The notes beneath the pieces were generated by a model. The model worked only from the letters and a program-made list of their open reading frames with translations, was not told the DNA's origin and searched no databases. Positions 52,316 to 61,310 of a stretch of 64,000 nucleotides of DNA are shown piece after piece. The translations under genes and the position numbers were made by a program. The stretch's first letter is position 1, and each line of letters begins with the position of its first letter. Origin of the DNA: an uncultured Faecalibacterium sp. (lineage in GTDB: Bacteria > Bacillota > Clostridia > Oscillospirales > Ruminococcaceae); contig CAKSTO010000001.1 of assembly GCA_934501115.1 (NCBI GenBank), forward strand, positions 114,584 through 178,583, given 5' to 3'.

Positions 52316-54010
52316 TTATTCCACACCGATCATATAATAGTAAACGGGCTGGCCGCCGCGGATGTGGCTGACCTCAACGTGGTTGGGGCACTTTGCCTTC
52401 ACGATTTCGGTCACGCGCTCGGCGTCCTCGTCACTCACGTCGCAGCCGGAGTAGACGGTCACAAAGGAGGAATCCTTTTTGCACATGCTGCGTGCCAGAC
52501 GATAGGTGGCCTTGACGATGTCATTGGAGGTGGAAACGATCTTGCCGTTTTCCAGAGCCATGATCTCACCCTTCCGGATGCGCTTGCCGTCGTATTCACT
52601 GTCACGGGCAGCATAGGTGATCAGACCGGTGGATACCTGATCGGCAGCAGCCATCATGTTGATGGTATTGGTCTCGGTATTCACAGAGGGGTCGAAGTTC
52701 AGCATCGCGGTAACGCCCATGGGCACAGTGCGGGTGGGAAGAACGACGACCTGACGGTCAGCCAGTTTCTCAGCCTGCTCAGCAGCCATGATGATGTTCT
52801 TATTGTTGGGCAGAACAAAAACGGTCTTTGCCGGTACGCTCTGGATCGCAGCGAGAATGTCCTCGGTGGCGGGATTCATGGTCTGACCGCCGGAGACTAC
52901 AGCATCCACAGCCAGATCCGTGAACACGCTCTTCAGGCCTTCACCTGCCGCCACGGCCACAAAGCCGTAGTCGCGGCTGGGATCCACGGCAGCATAAACG
53001 AACTCGCTGGTCTGAGAGGGAGCCTTTTCAGCGGAAGCCTGCTTTTCCAGACTCTTGCCCTGACGCTGACGTGCCAGGAACTGCTCGTGCATATTTTCGA
53101 TCTTGAAGTTGGTCAGGTAACCGTACTTGATGGCCTCGCTCAGGATCTTGCCGGGGTCGGCAGTGTGAACATGCAGATTGATGACATCATCATCCTCGAT
53201 GCAGACCACGCTGTCGCCGTTGGATTCTGCGAAGGCACGCATCTTTGCGGCGCTGGCACCCTCGTTCTTGTTGATGAGGAACTGGGTGCAGTAACCGTTT
53301 TTGATATCCTCCACCTTCATCAGGTCATCGGTGAACACGCCCTTGCCGGCGTTCTCGGTGGACAGCTTTGCCTTGTTGGGAGCGGCTTCGCCGCCAGCCA
53401 CGATGCCTTCGCCGTGGAAGACCTTGCCCATGCCCTCAAAGATGATCAGAATGCCCTGACCACCTGCGTCTACAACGCCGGCTTTCTTCAGCACAGGCAG
53501 CAGGTTGGGGGTATCATCCAGAGCCTTCTGGCCGGCGGTCATGACCACATCCCACAGAGCGGGCACATCCTCGGCACCACAGGCGGCAGCCTCCTCAGAA
53601 GCAACACGGGCGACGGTCAGGATGGTGCCCTCCGTGGGCTTCATGACGGCCTTATAAGCGCCCTCGACGCCCTTCTTCAGAGCCTCGACGATGTCAGCAG
53701 CAGTAGCTTCCTTTTTGCCTTCCAGAGCCTTGGAAAAACCACGGAACAGCAGGCTGGTGATAACACCGGAGTTGCCGCGTGCGCCGCGCAGCATGGCAGA
53801 AGCGGCGGCCTTGGCAGCTTCGCCCACGGTGCAGCTGTCGTCCAGAGCTTCCAGCTCACGCACAGAAGCGCCCACGGTCATGCCCATGTTGGTGCCGGTA
53901 TCGCCGTCCGGGACAGGGAATACGTTCAGCTCGTCCACACGGGAGCGCTGATTGTTGATGTTGTTGGCGCCGGAAATGATGGCGTCACGCAGGATCTTAC
54001 CAGAAATCAT
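52316..54010 (-). CDS. fakA: DAK2/DegV-linked fatty acid kinase subunit FakA (YloV)
   Basis: A 564-residue FakA-type protein. The N-terminal DAK2 (DhaL) domain has NVFPVPDGDTGTNMGMT near residue 29 (Mg/ATP-binding Asp residues) and RGARGNSGVI near 75. A middle linker and a C-terminal domain of unknown role follow (GDSVVCIEDDD near 265, YVGCD near the end). FakA phosphorylates FakB-bound fatty acids. No fakB gene is in the window. AAGGAG precedes the ATG at 54010. It follows the asp23 gene by about 70 bases. Confidence 0.9.
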   Translation of the reverse strand: MISGKILRDAIISGANNINNQRSRVDELNVFPVPDGDTGTNMGMTVGASVRELEALDDSCTVGEAAKAAASAMLRGARGNSGVITSLLFRGFSKALEGKKEATAADIVEALKKGVEGAYKAVMKPTEGTILTVARVASEEAAACGAEDVPALWDVVMTAGQKALDDTPNLLPVLKKAGVVDAGGQGILIIFEGMGKVFHGEGIVAGGEAAPNKAKLSTENAGKGVFTDDLMKVEDIKNGYCTQFLINKNEGASAAKMRAFAESNGDSVVCIEDDDVINLHVHTADPGKILSEAIKYGYLTNFKIENMHEQFLARQRQGKSLEKQASAEKAPSQTSEFVYAAVDPSRDYGFVAVAAGEGLKSVFTDLAVDAVVSGGQTMNPATEDILAAIQSVPAKTVFVLPNNKNIIMAAEQAEKLADRQVVVLPTRTVPMGVTAMLNFDPSVNTETNTINMMAAADQVSTGLITYAARDSEYDGKRIRKGEIMALENGKIVSTSNDIVKATYRLARSMCKKDSSFVTVYSGCDVSDEDAERVTEIVKAKCPNHVEVSHIRGGQPVYYYMIGVE

Positions 54011-54078
54011 TCTTTTTTACTCCTTGTAGTTCGCCGCAGCACGGCCGCTCCGGCGTTTTGGGATGGACAGTCAAAAAA

Positions 54079-54429
54079 TCAGGCGATCACATCGTCTACT
54101 GAAACGACCACGCGGGCGACCTTCAGGCCGGTGGCCTGCTCGACCTCGTCCTTGACGCGGTGCGAGATGCTGCGTGCAGCGGTGGAAATGTTCAGACCGT
54201 AGCTTACGGCAATATGCAGTTCGATCACCAGACGCCCATCCTCCTGTGTGACGCGGACGCCCTTTTCGGGGTAATCGGATCCGTGCACCATGCTCCTGAC
54301 GGCATCGGTCATATCGCGGGGCGCCATTGCGGCAACACCGTAACATTGTTTGGTTGCTTCACCGACCAGGGTGGAAAAATACCCGGAGGTAAAGCAGACA
54401 TCCCCCAGAGGGAAACGGGAAGTGATCAT
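54079..54429 (-). CDS. Asp23/Gls24 family envelope stress protein (YloU)
   Basis: A 116-residue Asp23/Gls24 protein. The core SGYFSTLVGEATKQCYGVAAMA and HIAVSYGLNISTAARSI (parts) with the end DEVEQATGLKVARVVVSVDDV are the family pattern. Such proteins are envelope or lipid related. It precedes fakA as yloU does yloV in Bacillus. AAAGGAG is before the ATG. Confidence 0.9.
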   Translation of the reverse strand: MITSRFPLGDVCFTSGYFSTLVGEATKQCYGVAAMAPRDMTDAVRSMVHGSDYPEKGVRVTQEDGRLVIELHIAVSYGLNISTAARSISHRVKDEVEQATGLKVARVVVSVDDVIA

Positions 54430-54868
54430 AGTCGCTCTGCTCCTTTATGTTATTTTTTTAGAAAATACATTCAAGGTCTGGGGTGTACAGCGGAGCCGGA
54501 AACCACAGACTCTACCGAGAAACACCCACTCTATTATACAACTTTGAGGCGCAGTTGTACAGTTCAAATTGCTGGGATATCTGCTTTTTGCGTATATTTT
54601 TGCAGGAAAACGATCTTCGACCCATTCTGCGCTGCCAAGGTGCTATGCTCAGCATTGACCGTCTGCCTGAAAATGGAAAGTATGACAAAGGAGTGAGAAC
54701 AATTTATTAAAAAATTATAAAAGCTGGCAGAGAACTCTTTATCTGTCTATGGAAAAGTGCTAAAATGAAGATAAGGATAGGGATTGCGGCGCAGGATCCC
54801 GCTGTGCGGATATACTGCGTTATTTTTGCGCGCTGCACAATAAGATGATGATTTTAGGAGTTGTTGTC
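54430..54868. other. Intergenic region with two divergent promoters
   Basis: About 440 bases without a gene. It holds the minus-strand promoter for the asp23-fakA pair (54533-54561) and a plus-strand extended -10 TGCTAAAAT (54758-54766) for the CBS gene. The rest, 54562-54757, shows nothing recognisable; a plus-strand ATG at 54678 followed by ACAAAGGAG gives no credible frame. Confidence 0.5.
54533..54561 (-). promoter_or_regulatory. Promoter of asp23-fakA
   Basis: On the minus strand TGTACA (54561-54556), 17 bases, TATAAT (54538-54533). Confidence 0.7.
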
Positions 54869-55321
54869 ATGAACCTTCTGTTTTTCCTTTCTCCAAAGCA
54901 GGATCTGATGTATGTTTACGATGATTTTACACTTCGTCAGACGCTGGAAAAGTGGGAGAATAACCGCTATGCATCCATTCCGGTCTTGAACCGACAGGGA
55001 AAGTACGTGGGCACATTGACGGAGGGGGATATCCTCTGGGGGCTGAAAAAGTACCACGGGCTCGATCTGGAAGCAGCAGAGGACATCCCCATTTCGGCCT
55101 TCCCGCATAAGAGAGACTATAAGGCTGTCACAGTGACCACCAGCATGGATCAGCTGATCGAAGCCGCCATGAACCAGAACTTTGTGCCGGTGGTGGACGA
55201 CCGGGGCATCTTTATCGGCATCGTGCGGCGGCAGGCCATCATCCGCTATTGCTACGACAGGTCACGGACGGAGCAGCAGACCCGGGAGCAGACCCATCCG
55301 AAGTATGCCGCAGTGCATTGA
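54869..55321 (+). CDS. Tandem CBS-domain protein
   Basis: A 150-residue protein made of two CBS domains. The first runs from about residue 14 to 70 (LRQTLEKWENNRYASIPVLN), the second from about 80 to 135 (AVTVTTSMDQLIEAAMNQN, FVPVVDDRGIFIGIV). It may bind adenine nucleotides. It has no fused enzyme; the partner is unknown. I chose the ATG at 54869, since AGGAG lies eight bases before it; an ATG at 54845 lacks one. A good terminator follows. Confidence 0.85.
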   Translation: MNLLFFLSPKQDLMYVYDDFTLRQTLEKWENNRYASIPVLNRQGKYVGTLTEGDILWGLKKYHGLDLEAAEDIPISAFPHKRDYKAVTVTTSMDQLIEAAMNQNFVPVVDDRGIFIGIVRRQAIIRYCYDRSRTEQQTREQTHPKYAAVH

Positions 55322-55341
55322 ATTTTATAATAAGTAAACAG

Positions 55342-55377
55342 ACCGCCCTGTGCAGAAGATGCACAGGGCGGTTTTTT
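55342..55377 (+). terminator. Terminator after the CBS gene
   Basis: ACCGCCCTGTGCA / TGCACAGGGCGGT perfect stem, then TTTTTT. Confidence 0.95.
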
Positions 55378-55481
55378 CGTTTGACCTTGAAAAATCCGTT
55401 TTATAGGACTTGTAGTGTGCGATAATACATTTACGGAAAACAGGATAATACACATTGAAACCTGTACAGGAGGGAACACGA

Positions 55482-55598
55482 ATGAAGGATTTTGAGCTGC
55501 GCTACGTTGGAAGCCATGTGGAAGTATACACCGGCAGCGGGGTGTTCCTGTTTTCGGCAGACACTGTCCGCGAAGCGATGGAAGAGCTGTCGGAGTAA
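55482..55598 (+). CDS. Very small protein (38 residues), unknown
   Basis: An ATG at 55482 with a strong AGGAGGG eight bases upstream opens a 38-codon frame: it begins MKDFELRYVGSHVEVY and ends SADTVREAMEELSE. It is amphipathic with a beta-like first half and a helix at the end. A TGCGATAAT extended -10 (55418-55426) lies upstream. It stands alone between two terminators. No family is recognised. It is small and easily missed, but the ribosome site is strong. Confidence 0.6.
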   Translation: MKDFELRYVGSHVEVYTGSGVFLFSADTVREAMEELSE

Positions 55599-55712
55599 GC
55601 GGCTGCCGCGTGAAATGTAAAATCAATGTAAAACAACGGAAAAGAACTGGGATACAGATGGCTCAAAAGCAGAAAAATGTGTCGAAAAAGTGACTTTCAT
55701 GTAAAATAAACC

Positions 55713-55742
55713 TTGTTGTCGCAGGGGAAAAGATGGTATAAT
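55713..55742 (+). promoter_or_regulatory. Promoter of the Na/Pi cotransporter gene
   Basis: TTGTTG (55713-55718), 18 bases, TATAAT (55737-55742). Confidence 0.65.
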
Positions 55743-55816
55743 AGAAATAAGCGCGGTCATAGTGGATCAGACTGTGCCTCGCCGGAAAAAAGGGCATGGG
55801 ATGCCCTTGCAAAACG

Positions 55817-55853
55817 GCTGCCGGGAGGGGCTGCACCCTGTATGCCCGGCAGC
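55817..55853 (+). other. Leader stem-loop of the Na/Pi cotransporter gene
   Basis: Perfect 9-bp stem GCTGCCGGG (55817-55825) / CCCGGCAGC (55845-55853) with a 19-base loop. A smaller GGGCAT/ATGCCC stem precedes it. No T run follows. Confidence 0.5.
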
Positions 55854-55901
55854 TGCGTGTTGTAAAAGGATCAAAAGGAAGATCAATCTAGGAGTATCAT
55901 T

Positions 55902-57680
55902 ATGGATATCACACACATTACCTCTCTATTGGGCGGCATTGCGCTGTTTCTGTACGGTATGTCCATCATGGGAGCCGGACTGGAAAAGCTGGCCGGCGGC
56001 AAGATGCAGGGCGTGCTGCAAAAGCTGACCTCCTCTACCATCAAAGGCGTTATCTTCGGCACCCTCATCACGGGTGTCATTCAGTCTTCGGCCGGAACCG
56101 TCGTGATCTGCGTCGGTCTGGTTAACTCCGGCATCATGACTCTTACGCAGTCGGTAGGCGTCATCATGGGTGCAAATATTGGTACGACTGTTACCGGCCA
56201 GCTGATCCGCATGGCAGACATCTCCGGCGACAGTCTCTGGCTGACGCTGATCCAGCCCAAGACCTTTGCACCGGTGGTGGCATTTGTCGGCTGCATTTTT
56301 TATGTGTTCCTGCGCAATGCAAAGAAAAAGAACATCGGGCAGATCATGCTGGGTTTCGGCATCCTGTTTACCGGTATGAGCCTGATGGATACCGGCGTTT
56401 CGCCCCTGCGCGAGAGCGCCGTGTTCCAGAACCTGTTCGTTACCATGACCAATCCCATTCTGGGCGTTCTGGTGGGTGTGGTGGTCACTGTGATCATCCA
56501 GTCCTCCTCGGCTTCTGTGGGCATCCTGCAGGCATTGTCCAGCACAGGTCTGGTCACCTTCAGCTCGGCCATCCCGATCATTCTGGGTGCCCATATCGGC
56601 ACGGCCTTCACTCCGCTGCTGACCATTGGCGGCTCCTCCAAGGACGGCAAACGGGCTGCTTTGATCCACCTGTATTTCAATGTGATCGGCAGCGTCATTC
56701 TGCTGGCACTGGTCTATGCCGTGCAGTTTACATTCGGCATCCCCATGTGGCATGACGTGATGAACAAGAGCTCCATCGCAAACATCCACACGATGTCCAG
56801 CATTTGTGCGATGCTGCTGTTTCTGCCCTGCAGCGGGGTGCTGTCAAGGCTGGCTATGCTTACCGTGCCGGATAGTGCCGAGGAGGCTCAGGAGCTGAGC
56901 ATGCCTGTGCTGGACGATCGCCTGTACAAGAGCCCGGCGGTTGCGCTGCAGCAGGCAAAGAACGCGGTGATCAAGATGTCTCGCCGTGCTGCCCGCAATG
57001 TCAATCTGGCTGCTCCGCTGCTGCTGAAGATGGACGAAGACACGGTCAGTGCCATCAAAGTGCGCGAGAATCTCATCGACCGCATGGAGGTGACGATCTC
57101 CAACTATCTGATCCGTATGACCGATCAGGAGCTGGGCGATGACGAGAGCCATGAGGTGACAGAGCTGCTGAACTTTGTCACAGAGTTTGAACGGATCGGC
57201 GACTATGCCGTGAACATTATGGAAAAGGCTGAGGAGCTGAGAGAAAAAGAGGCTTCCTTCAGCGAGAGCGCACAGAAAGAGCTGATGCTTCTGGAGCAGG
57301 CGCTGGAACGGATTCTGAACCTGACCAACGATGCTTTTGAAAACGATGATATGCATAAAGCAGCTCAGGTGGAGCCGCTGGAAGAAGTGATCGACGTGAT
57401 GGTGGAGCGTTTGCGCGATCAGCATATCCGCCGCCTGAAGGACGGCGTGTGCTCTATTGATACCGGCGTCGTCTTTCTGGACGTGCTGAACAATGCGGAG
57501 CGTATCTCCGACCACTGCTCCAACATTGCTGTACGGCTCATCGGGATGGATGCTGGTGAGGATTATGACTCCCACACCCTTAAGAGCATTATGCATCATA
57601 ACCCGACCAAGGACTACATGCTGGAGTACGAAGAGTGCCGCAAGACCTATCTTCTTCCGCTGGAAGCCATGGAAGCATAA
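55902..57680 (+). CDS. Na+/phosphate cotransporter family protein (NptA type) with PhoU-like domain
   Basis: A 592-residue protein. Two NptA/Na-Pi repeats fill the first 330 residues, with eight or more membrane segments and the repeated QSS motifs (IQSSAGTVV near 63 and IQSSSASVG near 205). The C-terminal 250 residues are a PhoU-like helical domain (about 345-560, with ERIGDYAVNI near 430). It is likely a sodium-driven phosphate transporter. A promoter and a leader stem-loop precede it, and a terminator follows. Confidence 0.92.
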   Translation: MDITHITSLLGGIALFLYGMSIMGAGLEKLAGGKMQGVLQKLTSSTIKGVIFGTLITGVIQSSAGTVVICVGLVNSGIMTLTQSVGVIMGANIGTTVTGQLIRMADISGDSLWLTLIQPKTFAPVVAFVGCIFYVFLRNAKKKNIGQIMLGFGILFTGMSLMDTGVSPLRESAVFQNLFVTMTNPILGVLVGVVVTVIIQSSSASVGILQALSSTGLVTFSSAIPIILGAHIGTAFTPLLTIGGSSKDGKRAALIHLYFNVIGSVILLALVYAVQFTFGIPMWHDVMNKSSIANIHTMSSICAMLLFLPCSGVLSRLAMLTVPDSAEEAQELSMPVLDDRLYKSPAVALQQAKNAVIKMSRRAARNVNLAAPLLLKMDEDTVSAIKVRENLIDRMEVTISNYLIRMTDQELGDDESHEVTELLNFVTEFERIGDYAVNIMEKAEELREKEASFSESAQKELMLLEQALERILNLTNDAFENDDMHKAAQVEPLEEVIDVMVERLRDQHIRRLKDGVCSIDTGVVFLDVLNNAERISDHCSNIAVRLIGMDAGEDYDSHTLKSIMHHNPTKDYMLEYEECRKTYLLPLEAMEA

Positions 57681-57717
57681 AATAAGACCTCCGGGGCTTC
57701 CGGAGGTCTTATTTTTC
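57680..57717. terminator. Bidirectional terminator after the Na/Pi cotransporter gene
   Basis: AAATAAGACCTCCGG / CCGGAGGTCTTATTT perfect stem, T run on the plus strand. It also abuts the end of the small Cys-rich gene on the minus strand. Confidence 0.9.
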
Positions 57718-57904
57718 AGTTGGGATCATTCGGATTTTTGACCGATTTCTGGGCAACGATGACCCATTTGTGCGGAGTGTGAAATCCATCCACTTTGGGA
57801 GACTTGTTGCAGATGCCGGGATTGGGCGGACCGCTCAAAAGATCTTTGCAGGTCTGCATTCCGCAGAAATGACATTTGTAGTGGAGACGGATCGGTTCAG
57901 GCAT
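57716..57904 (-). CDS. Small Cys-rich (zinc-ribbon-like) protein, 62 residues
   Basis: A 62-residue protein. The N-terminal half reads YKCHFCGMQTCKDLL, with three cysteines in a CxxC plus C pattern, and a later Cys and two His (GICNKSPKVDGFHTPHKW) complete a probable metal site. Small proteins with this layout are common in Clostridia; their role is unknown. AAAGGAAG lies before the ATG at 57904, so a longer upstream frame is rejected. A consensus promoter precedes it. Confidence 0.75.
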   Translation of the reverse strand: MPEPIRLHYKCHFCGMQTCKDLLSGPPNPGICNKSPKVDGFHTPHKWVIVAQKSVKNPNDPN

Positions 57905-57958
57905 GATGCTGACACTTCCTTTTGCTGCTGGCATAGGTTGAGAAATCTTGTTTGACTT

Positions 57959-57987
57959 ATTATATAATTACATCTCTGAAATGTCAA
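57959..57987 (-). promoter_or_regulatory. Consensus sigma-A promoter of the small Cys-rich gene
   Basis: On the minus strand TTGACA (57987-57982), 17 bases, TATAAT (57964-57959). Both hexamers and the spacing are perfect. Confidence 0.9.
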
Positions 57988-58008
57988 TAAAAAATGGCAA
58001 AATTTCCA

Positions 58009-58383
58009 TCATCCGCCCAGATCCTCTAACAGAAGATCCAGCTCGCGCTCGCTGTGCACGAGGATGCCGCGCTTGATGCGGAGCACATCGTTCTCCGGCA
58101 GCAGGTTTGTATAGACCTCTGTAATGGTCACAAGTGCACCGGGTGTGCCGTCGGCATCGCAGCGGTATACGGCTACCCGCCCGCCTTTATCCTGCAGCAG
58201 ATAGTTCTGTGCCGGGAGATTCGGCACAGCCTGCGCTGCAAGGCTTTGTTCTGCGGAAGAAGGCGGTGTTTCGCTGCCGGCGGGGGCGGGGAGAGCGGCT
58301 TGAGGCAGAGCCATCCAGAACAGACTGAATGCGATCGTGAATACGCACAGACCATAGAACAGACAGGTATACAGCTTGCGCAT
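58009..58383 (-). CDS. BofC C-terminal-domain-like exported protein
   Basis: A 124-residue protein with a signal anchor (residues 6-26), a Pro/Ala/Ser linker, and a C-terminal domain of about 65 residues (NYLLQDKGGRVAVYRC, then VLRIKRGILVHSERELDLLLEDL). That domain fits the BofC C-terminal pattern of 'Y-LKE-x-GRVAVF...LP..D...L..GI.V...L..LLED', as I recall it. In spore formers BofC controls SpoIVB; similar short proteins also occur in non-spore formers. AAAGGAG supports the ATG at 58383. Confidence 0.65.
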   Translation of the reverse strand: MRKLYTCLFYGLCVFTIAFSLFWMALPQAALPAPAGSETPPSSAEQSLAAQAVPNLPAQNYLLQDKGGRVAVYRCDADGTPGALVTITEVYTNLLPENDVLRIKRGILVHSERELDLLLEDLGG

Positions 58384-58521
58384 GGAAAACACGCTCCTTT
58401 CAGGGGAAAGTATGGCTCAAAAAAGCGAAAGACAAACATTTTTACGGAGGAATGCTGTACTTTACCCGGAAGGATGTGTTATACTACCTATAACTGGAGT
58501 CGGCAGTCCGAAGATTGGTTC

Positions 58522-58550
58522 TTGCCCGCATTCGGCGGGCGTGCTATAAT
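58522..58550 (+). promoter_or_regulatory. Promoter of the class A PBP gene
   Basis: TTGCCC (58522-58527), 17 bases, TATAAT (58545-58550) with TGC in front. A GCCCGC/GCGGGC inverted repeat (58524-58529, 58535-58540) overlaps the -35 and spacer. Confidence 0.75.
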
Positions 58551-58661
58551 ATGGTATTGCGTGTCATTGTGTGCACGTGTCAGAACAACAAAGATCCCAG
58601 CGCTTCGCGCTGAAGAAGCAGCCTGTAATGTTAGGAGGCGATTTCTATCTCCAGCAATGAG

Positions 58662-61193
58662 ATGAGAAGGATCCGCCGCAGCGGCGAGGAGCATTCGCCG
58701 TCGCCGGAGGGACGTAAGGTGAATGTGAGCAACAGCTGCCGGGAGTCCCAGCCCGCGCCGAAGCGCGGCAGGGAGCCCCGTGAGCCGAAGGAGCCGCGCG
58801 AAAAGAGCAGACATCCGATCCTGCGCTTCATCGGACGGACGGCTGCGATGCTGCTCTGTCTGGGCGTCATGGTGGGCAGTCTGGTGGCAGTGGGAGCTGT
58901 GTATTATGTGGTGCAGGCGACCGCGAACGACGGCGACCTGCTGGATCTGGACAACATTGAATTGAGCCAGTCCAGCGTGGTCATGGCTACGGATCCGGAT
59001 ACGGGTGCACAGGTGGAGTATGCGACACTGCGCTCTTCAAACAGCCACCGTGTGTGGGCGGATCTGGAACAGATCCCAACCAACCTGCAGTATGCATTCA
59101 TCTGCACCGAAGACAAGAATTTCTACAACGAGCCGGGTGTCAATTTCAAGCGCACCATCGGCGCCATGATCAATGAGTACCTGCTGCCCATCTACAGCTC
59201 CAAGCAGGGTGCATCCACGCTGGAGCAGCAGCTCATCAAGAACCTGACCGATGACGACAGCTCCAGCGGCATTGCGGGCGCACTGCGCAAACTGCGCGAG
59301 ATCTATCGTGCGCTCTGCCTGAGCCGCAGCTACTCCAAGGAGACCATTCTGGAAGCGTACCTGAACACCATCAGCTTTACCGGCACCATTCAGGGCGTGC
59401 AGACGGCGGCCAACGAATACTTTAATAAGGATGTCAGCCAGCTGACCCTGTGGGAGTGTGCGACCATTGCGTCCATCACCAAAAACCCCACCAACTATAA
59501 CCCCTACACCAACCCCGAAAACCTGATCAACCGCCGCAACTTCCTGATGTACAACATGTGGCAGCAGGGTGTGATCAGCGAGGATGAGTACCGCAATGCG
59601 GCTGCGCAGCCGCTGGTGCTGGCCGAAGAGGACAACAGCAAAAAGACCTCTTCTGCCACATCTTACTTTACCGATGCCTTGTTCACCGAGCTGGTGCAGG
59701 ATATCATGGCAAAAGAGAACATCTCGGAGTCTGAAGCACAGAAGCTGCTGTACACCGGCGGCTTTACCATTGAGTCGACCGTTAACACAAAGGTACAGTC
59801 TGCAATGGAAAATCTGATGCGCAACGACGGTGATGCTTACTTCCCGGCCGGCTGGCATGAGGAAGAGGTGACCTCCATCTCGGACGATGATGTTCAGGTC
59901 ATGAACGACGACGGAACCCCCAAGACCCGCACCGGCGACGACGGTACCGTCTATTATTACCGCAATGTCCGCACGCAGGCAGCCATGGTCACGCTGGACT
60001 ATGACGGCAATGTTATTGCCATGGTGGGCGGTCTGGGCGAAAAGACCAAGAGCCTTTCGCTGAACCGCGCTTACGGTGTCAACCGCCAGACAGGCTCTAC
60101 CATCAAGCCCATCGGTGCTTATGCACTGGGCATCGAGTATGGTCTGGTCAACTGGTCCACCATGCTCAATAACTCGCCGCTCTATCAGAAGCAGGATATG
60201 GTCATCCGCGACGAGGATTATTGCCGCAAAAACGGTCTGATGGGGCTTTCGGACAAGCAGCTGCGCGCATACCCCAATGCATGGCGCAGCTGGCCCCGCA
60301 ACTACGGCGGAAACTACGGCGACAACAGCGACGTGCCGCTGTGGAACGGTCTGGCTCGCTCGCTGAACACCATCGCTGTCCGTGTTGGTGATCTGGTGGG
60401 GGCAAGCAACATCTTCAATTTTGTCTACAATACCCTGCAGCTGAACACGCTGGATCCGGTCAACGACGTGGGTCTTGCGCAGATGGTCATGGGCAGCCAG
60501 ACCCACGGCGTCACGCCGACAGCGCTGGCGGCAGCATTCCAGATCTTCTATGACGGTGAATACACCACCCCGCACCTGTATACCCGTGTTCTGGATCGTG
60601 ACGGCAACATCTATCTGGAAAACAACGCCACCAGCTATCAGGCATTGACTCCGGATACCGCTTACGTGATGAACCGCCTGCTGAAGAACGTGCTCTACTC
60701 CAGTGTGGGTACTGCGGGTGGACGCTATCCCAACTCCAACGGCATGGAATCCTTTGGTAAGACCGGTACGGCCAGTGACGAAAAGGATCTGTGGTTCGTG
60801 GGCGGCACACCCTATTATGTCACGGCAGTCTGGTGGGGCTACGACGCGCCCTATGACATGACCAAGACGCTTGGCAGGCAGCAGGCCAAGACCCGCACCT
60901 GCGTGATGGCGTGGAAAGCACTGATGGAGCAGGTTCAGGCAGACCTGCCCTATAAGGCGTTCCCGGCCTCTGCCGGTGTGGTGGAGCGCCGCTACTGCAC
61001 CCAGAGCGGCCTTCTGGCCAGCGGCTCCTGCCCCAGTACAGCAGTAGGCTATTACCGTGCAGACGACCTGCCGGATACCTGCAACTATTCTCATGTCAGA
61101 GCAGAAGTGGAAAGTGCGCCGACAGACGCGGCTGCACCTGCTCCGGAGCAGACTGTCATCCCGACGGATACAAGTGATCTGGATACAGAGTGA
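58662..61193 (+). CDS. Class A penicillin-binding protein (transglycosylase/transpeptidase, PBP1A type)
   Basis: An 843-residue bifunctional peptidoglycan synthase. A basic N-terminus and one membrane segment (about residues 60-85) come first. The GT51 glycosyltransferase domain has the catalytic Glu in CTEDKNFYNEPGV near 147 and the second motif TLEQQLIKN near 186. The transpeptidase domain has the catalytic Ser in TGSTIKP near 476 (SxxK), an SLN motif near 568 (RSLNTIA) and KTGT in FGKTGTASD near 699. A Thr/Pro tail ends the protein. The Shine-Dalgarno AGGAGG lies 23 bases from the ATG used here and eight bases from an in-frame ATC (see findings). Confidence 0.92.
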   Translation: MRRIRRSGEEHSPSPEGRKVNVSNSCRESQPAPKRGREPREPKEPREKSRHPILRFIGRTAAMLLCLGVMVGSLVAVGAVYYVVQATANDGDLLDLDNIELSQSSVVMATDPDTGAQVEYATLRSSNSHRVWADLEQIPTNLQYAFICTEDKNFYNEPGVNFKRTIGAMINEYLLPIYSSKQGASTLEQQLIKNLTDDDSSSGIAGALRKLREIYRALCLSRSYSKETILEAYLNTISFTGTIQGVQTAANEYFNKDVSQLTLWECATIASITKNPTNYNPYTNPENLINRRNFLMYNMWQQGVISEDEYRNAAAQPLVLAEEDNSKKTSSATSYFTDALFTELVQDIMAKENISESEAQKLLYTGGFTIESTVNTKVQSAMENLMRNDGDAYFPAGWHEEEVTSISDDDVQVMNDDGTPKTRTGDDGTVYYYRNVRTQAAMVTLDYDGNVIAMVGGLGEKTKSLSLNRAYGVNRQTGSTIKPIGAYALGIEYGLVNWSTMLNNSPLYQKQDMVIRDEDYCRKNGLMGLSDKQLRAYPNAWRSWPRNYGGNYGDNSDVPLWNGLARSLNTIAVRVGDLVGASNIFNFVYNTLQLNTLDPVNDVGLAQMVMGSQTHGVTPTALAAAFQIFYDGEYTTPHLYTRVLDRDGNIYLENNATSYQALTPDTAYVMNRLLKNVLYSSVGTAGGRYPNSNGMESFGKTGTASDEKDLWFVGGTPYYVTAVWWGYDAPYDMTKTLGRQQAKTRTCVMAWKALMEQVQADLPYKAFPASAGVVERRYCTQSGLLASGSCPSTAVGYYRADDLPDTCNYSHVRAEVESAPTDAAAPAPEQTVIPTDTSDLDTE

Positions 61194-61310
61194 TTTTGTA
61201 GCTGTGGTGTGCACAACACCGCTAAGATCGTACTTTTGCAGTTCCGGTGCGTGATTCCGGCAAGGAAATACCGCACTTTACTTGCCAAAACTGGATAATC
61301 TGCCAAAAAC

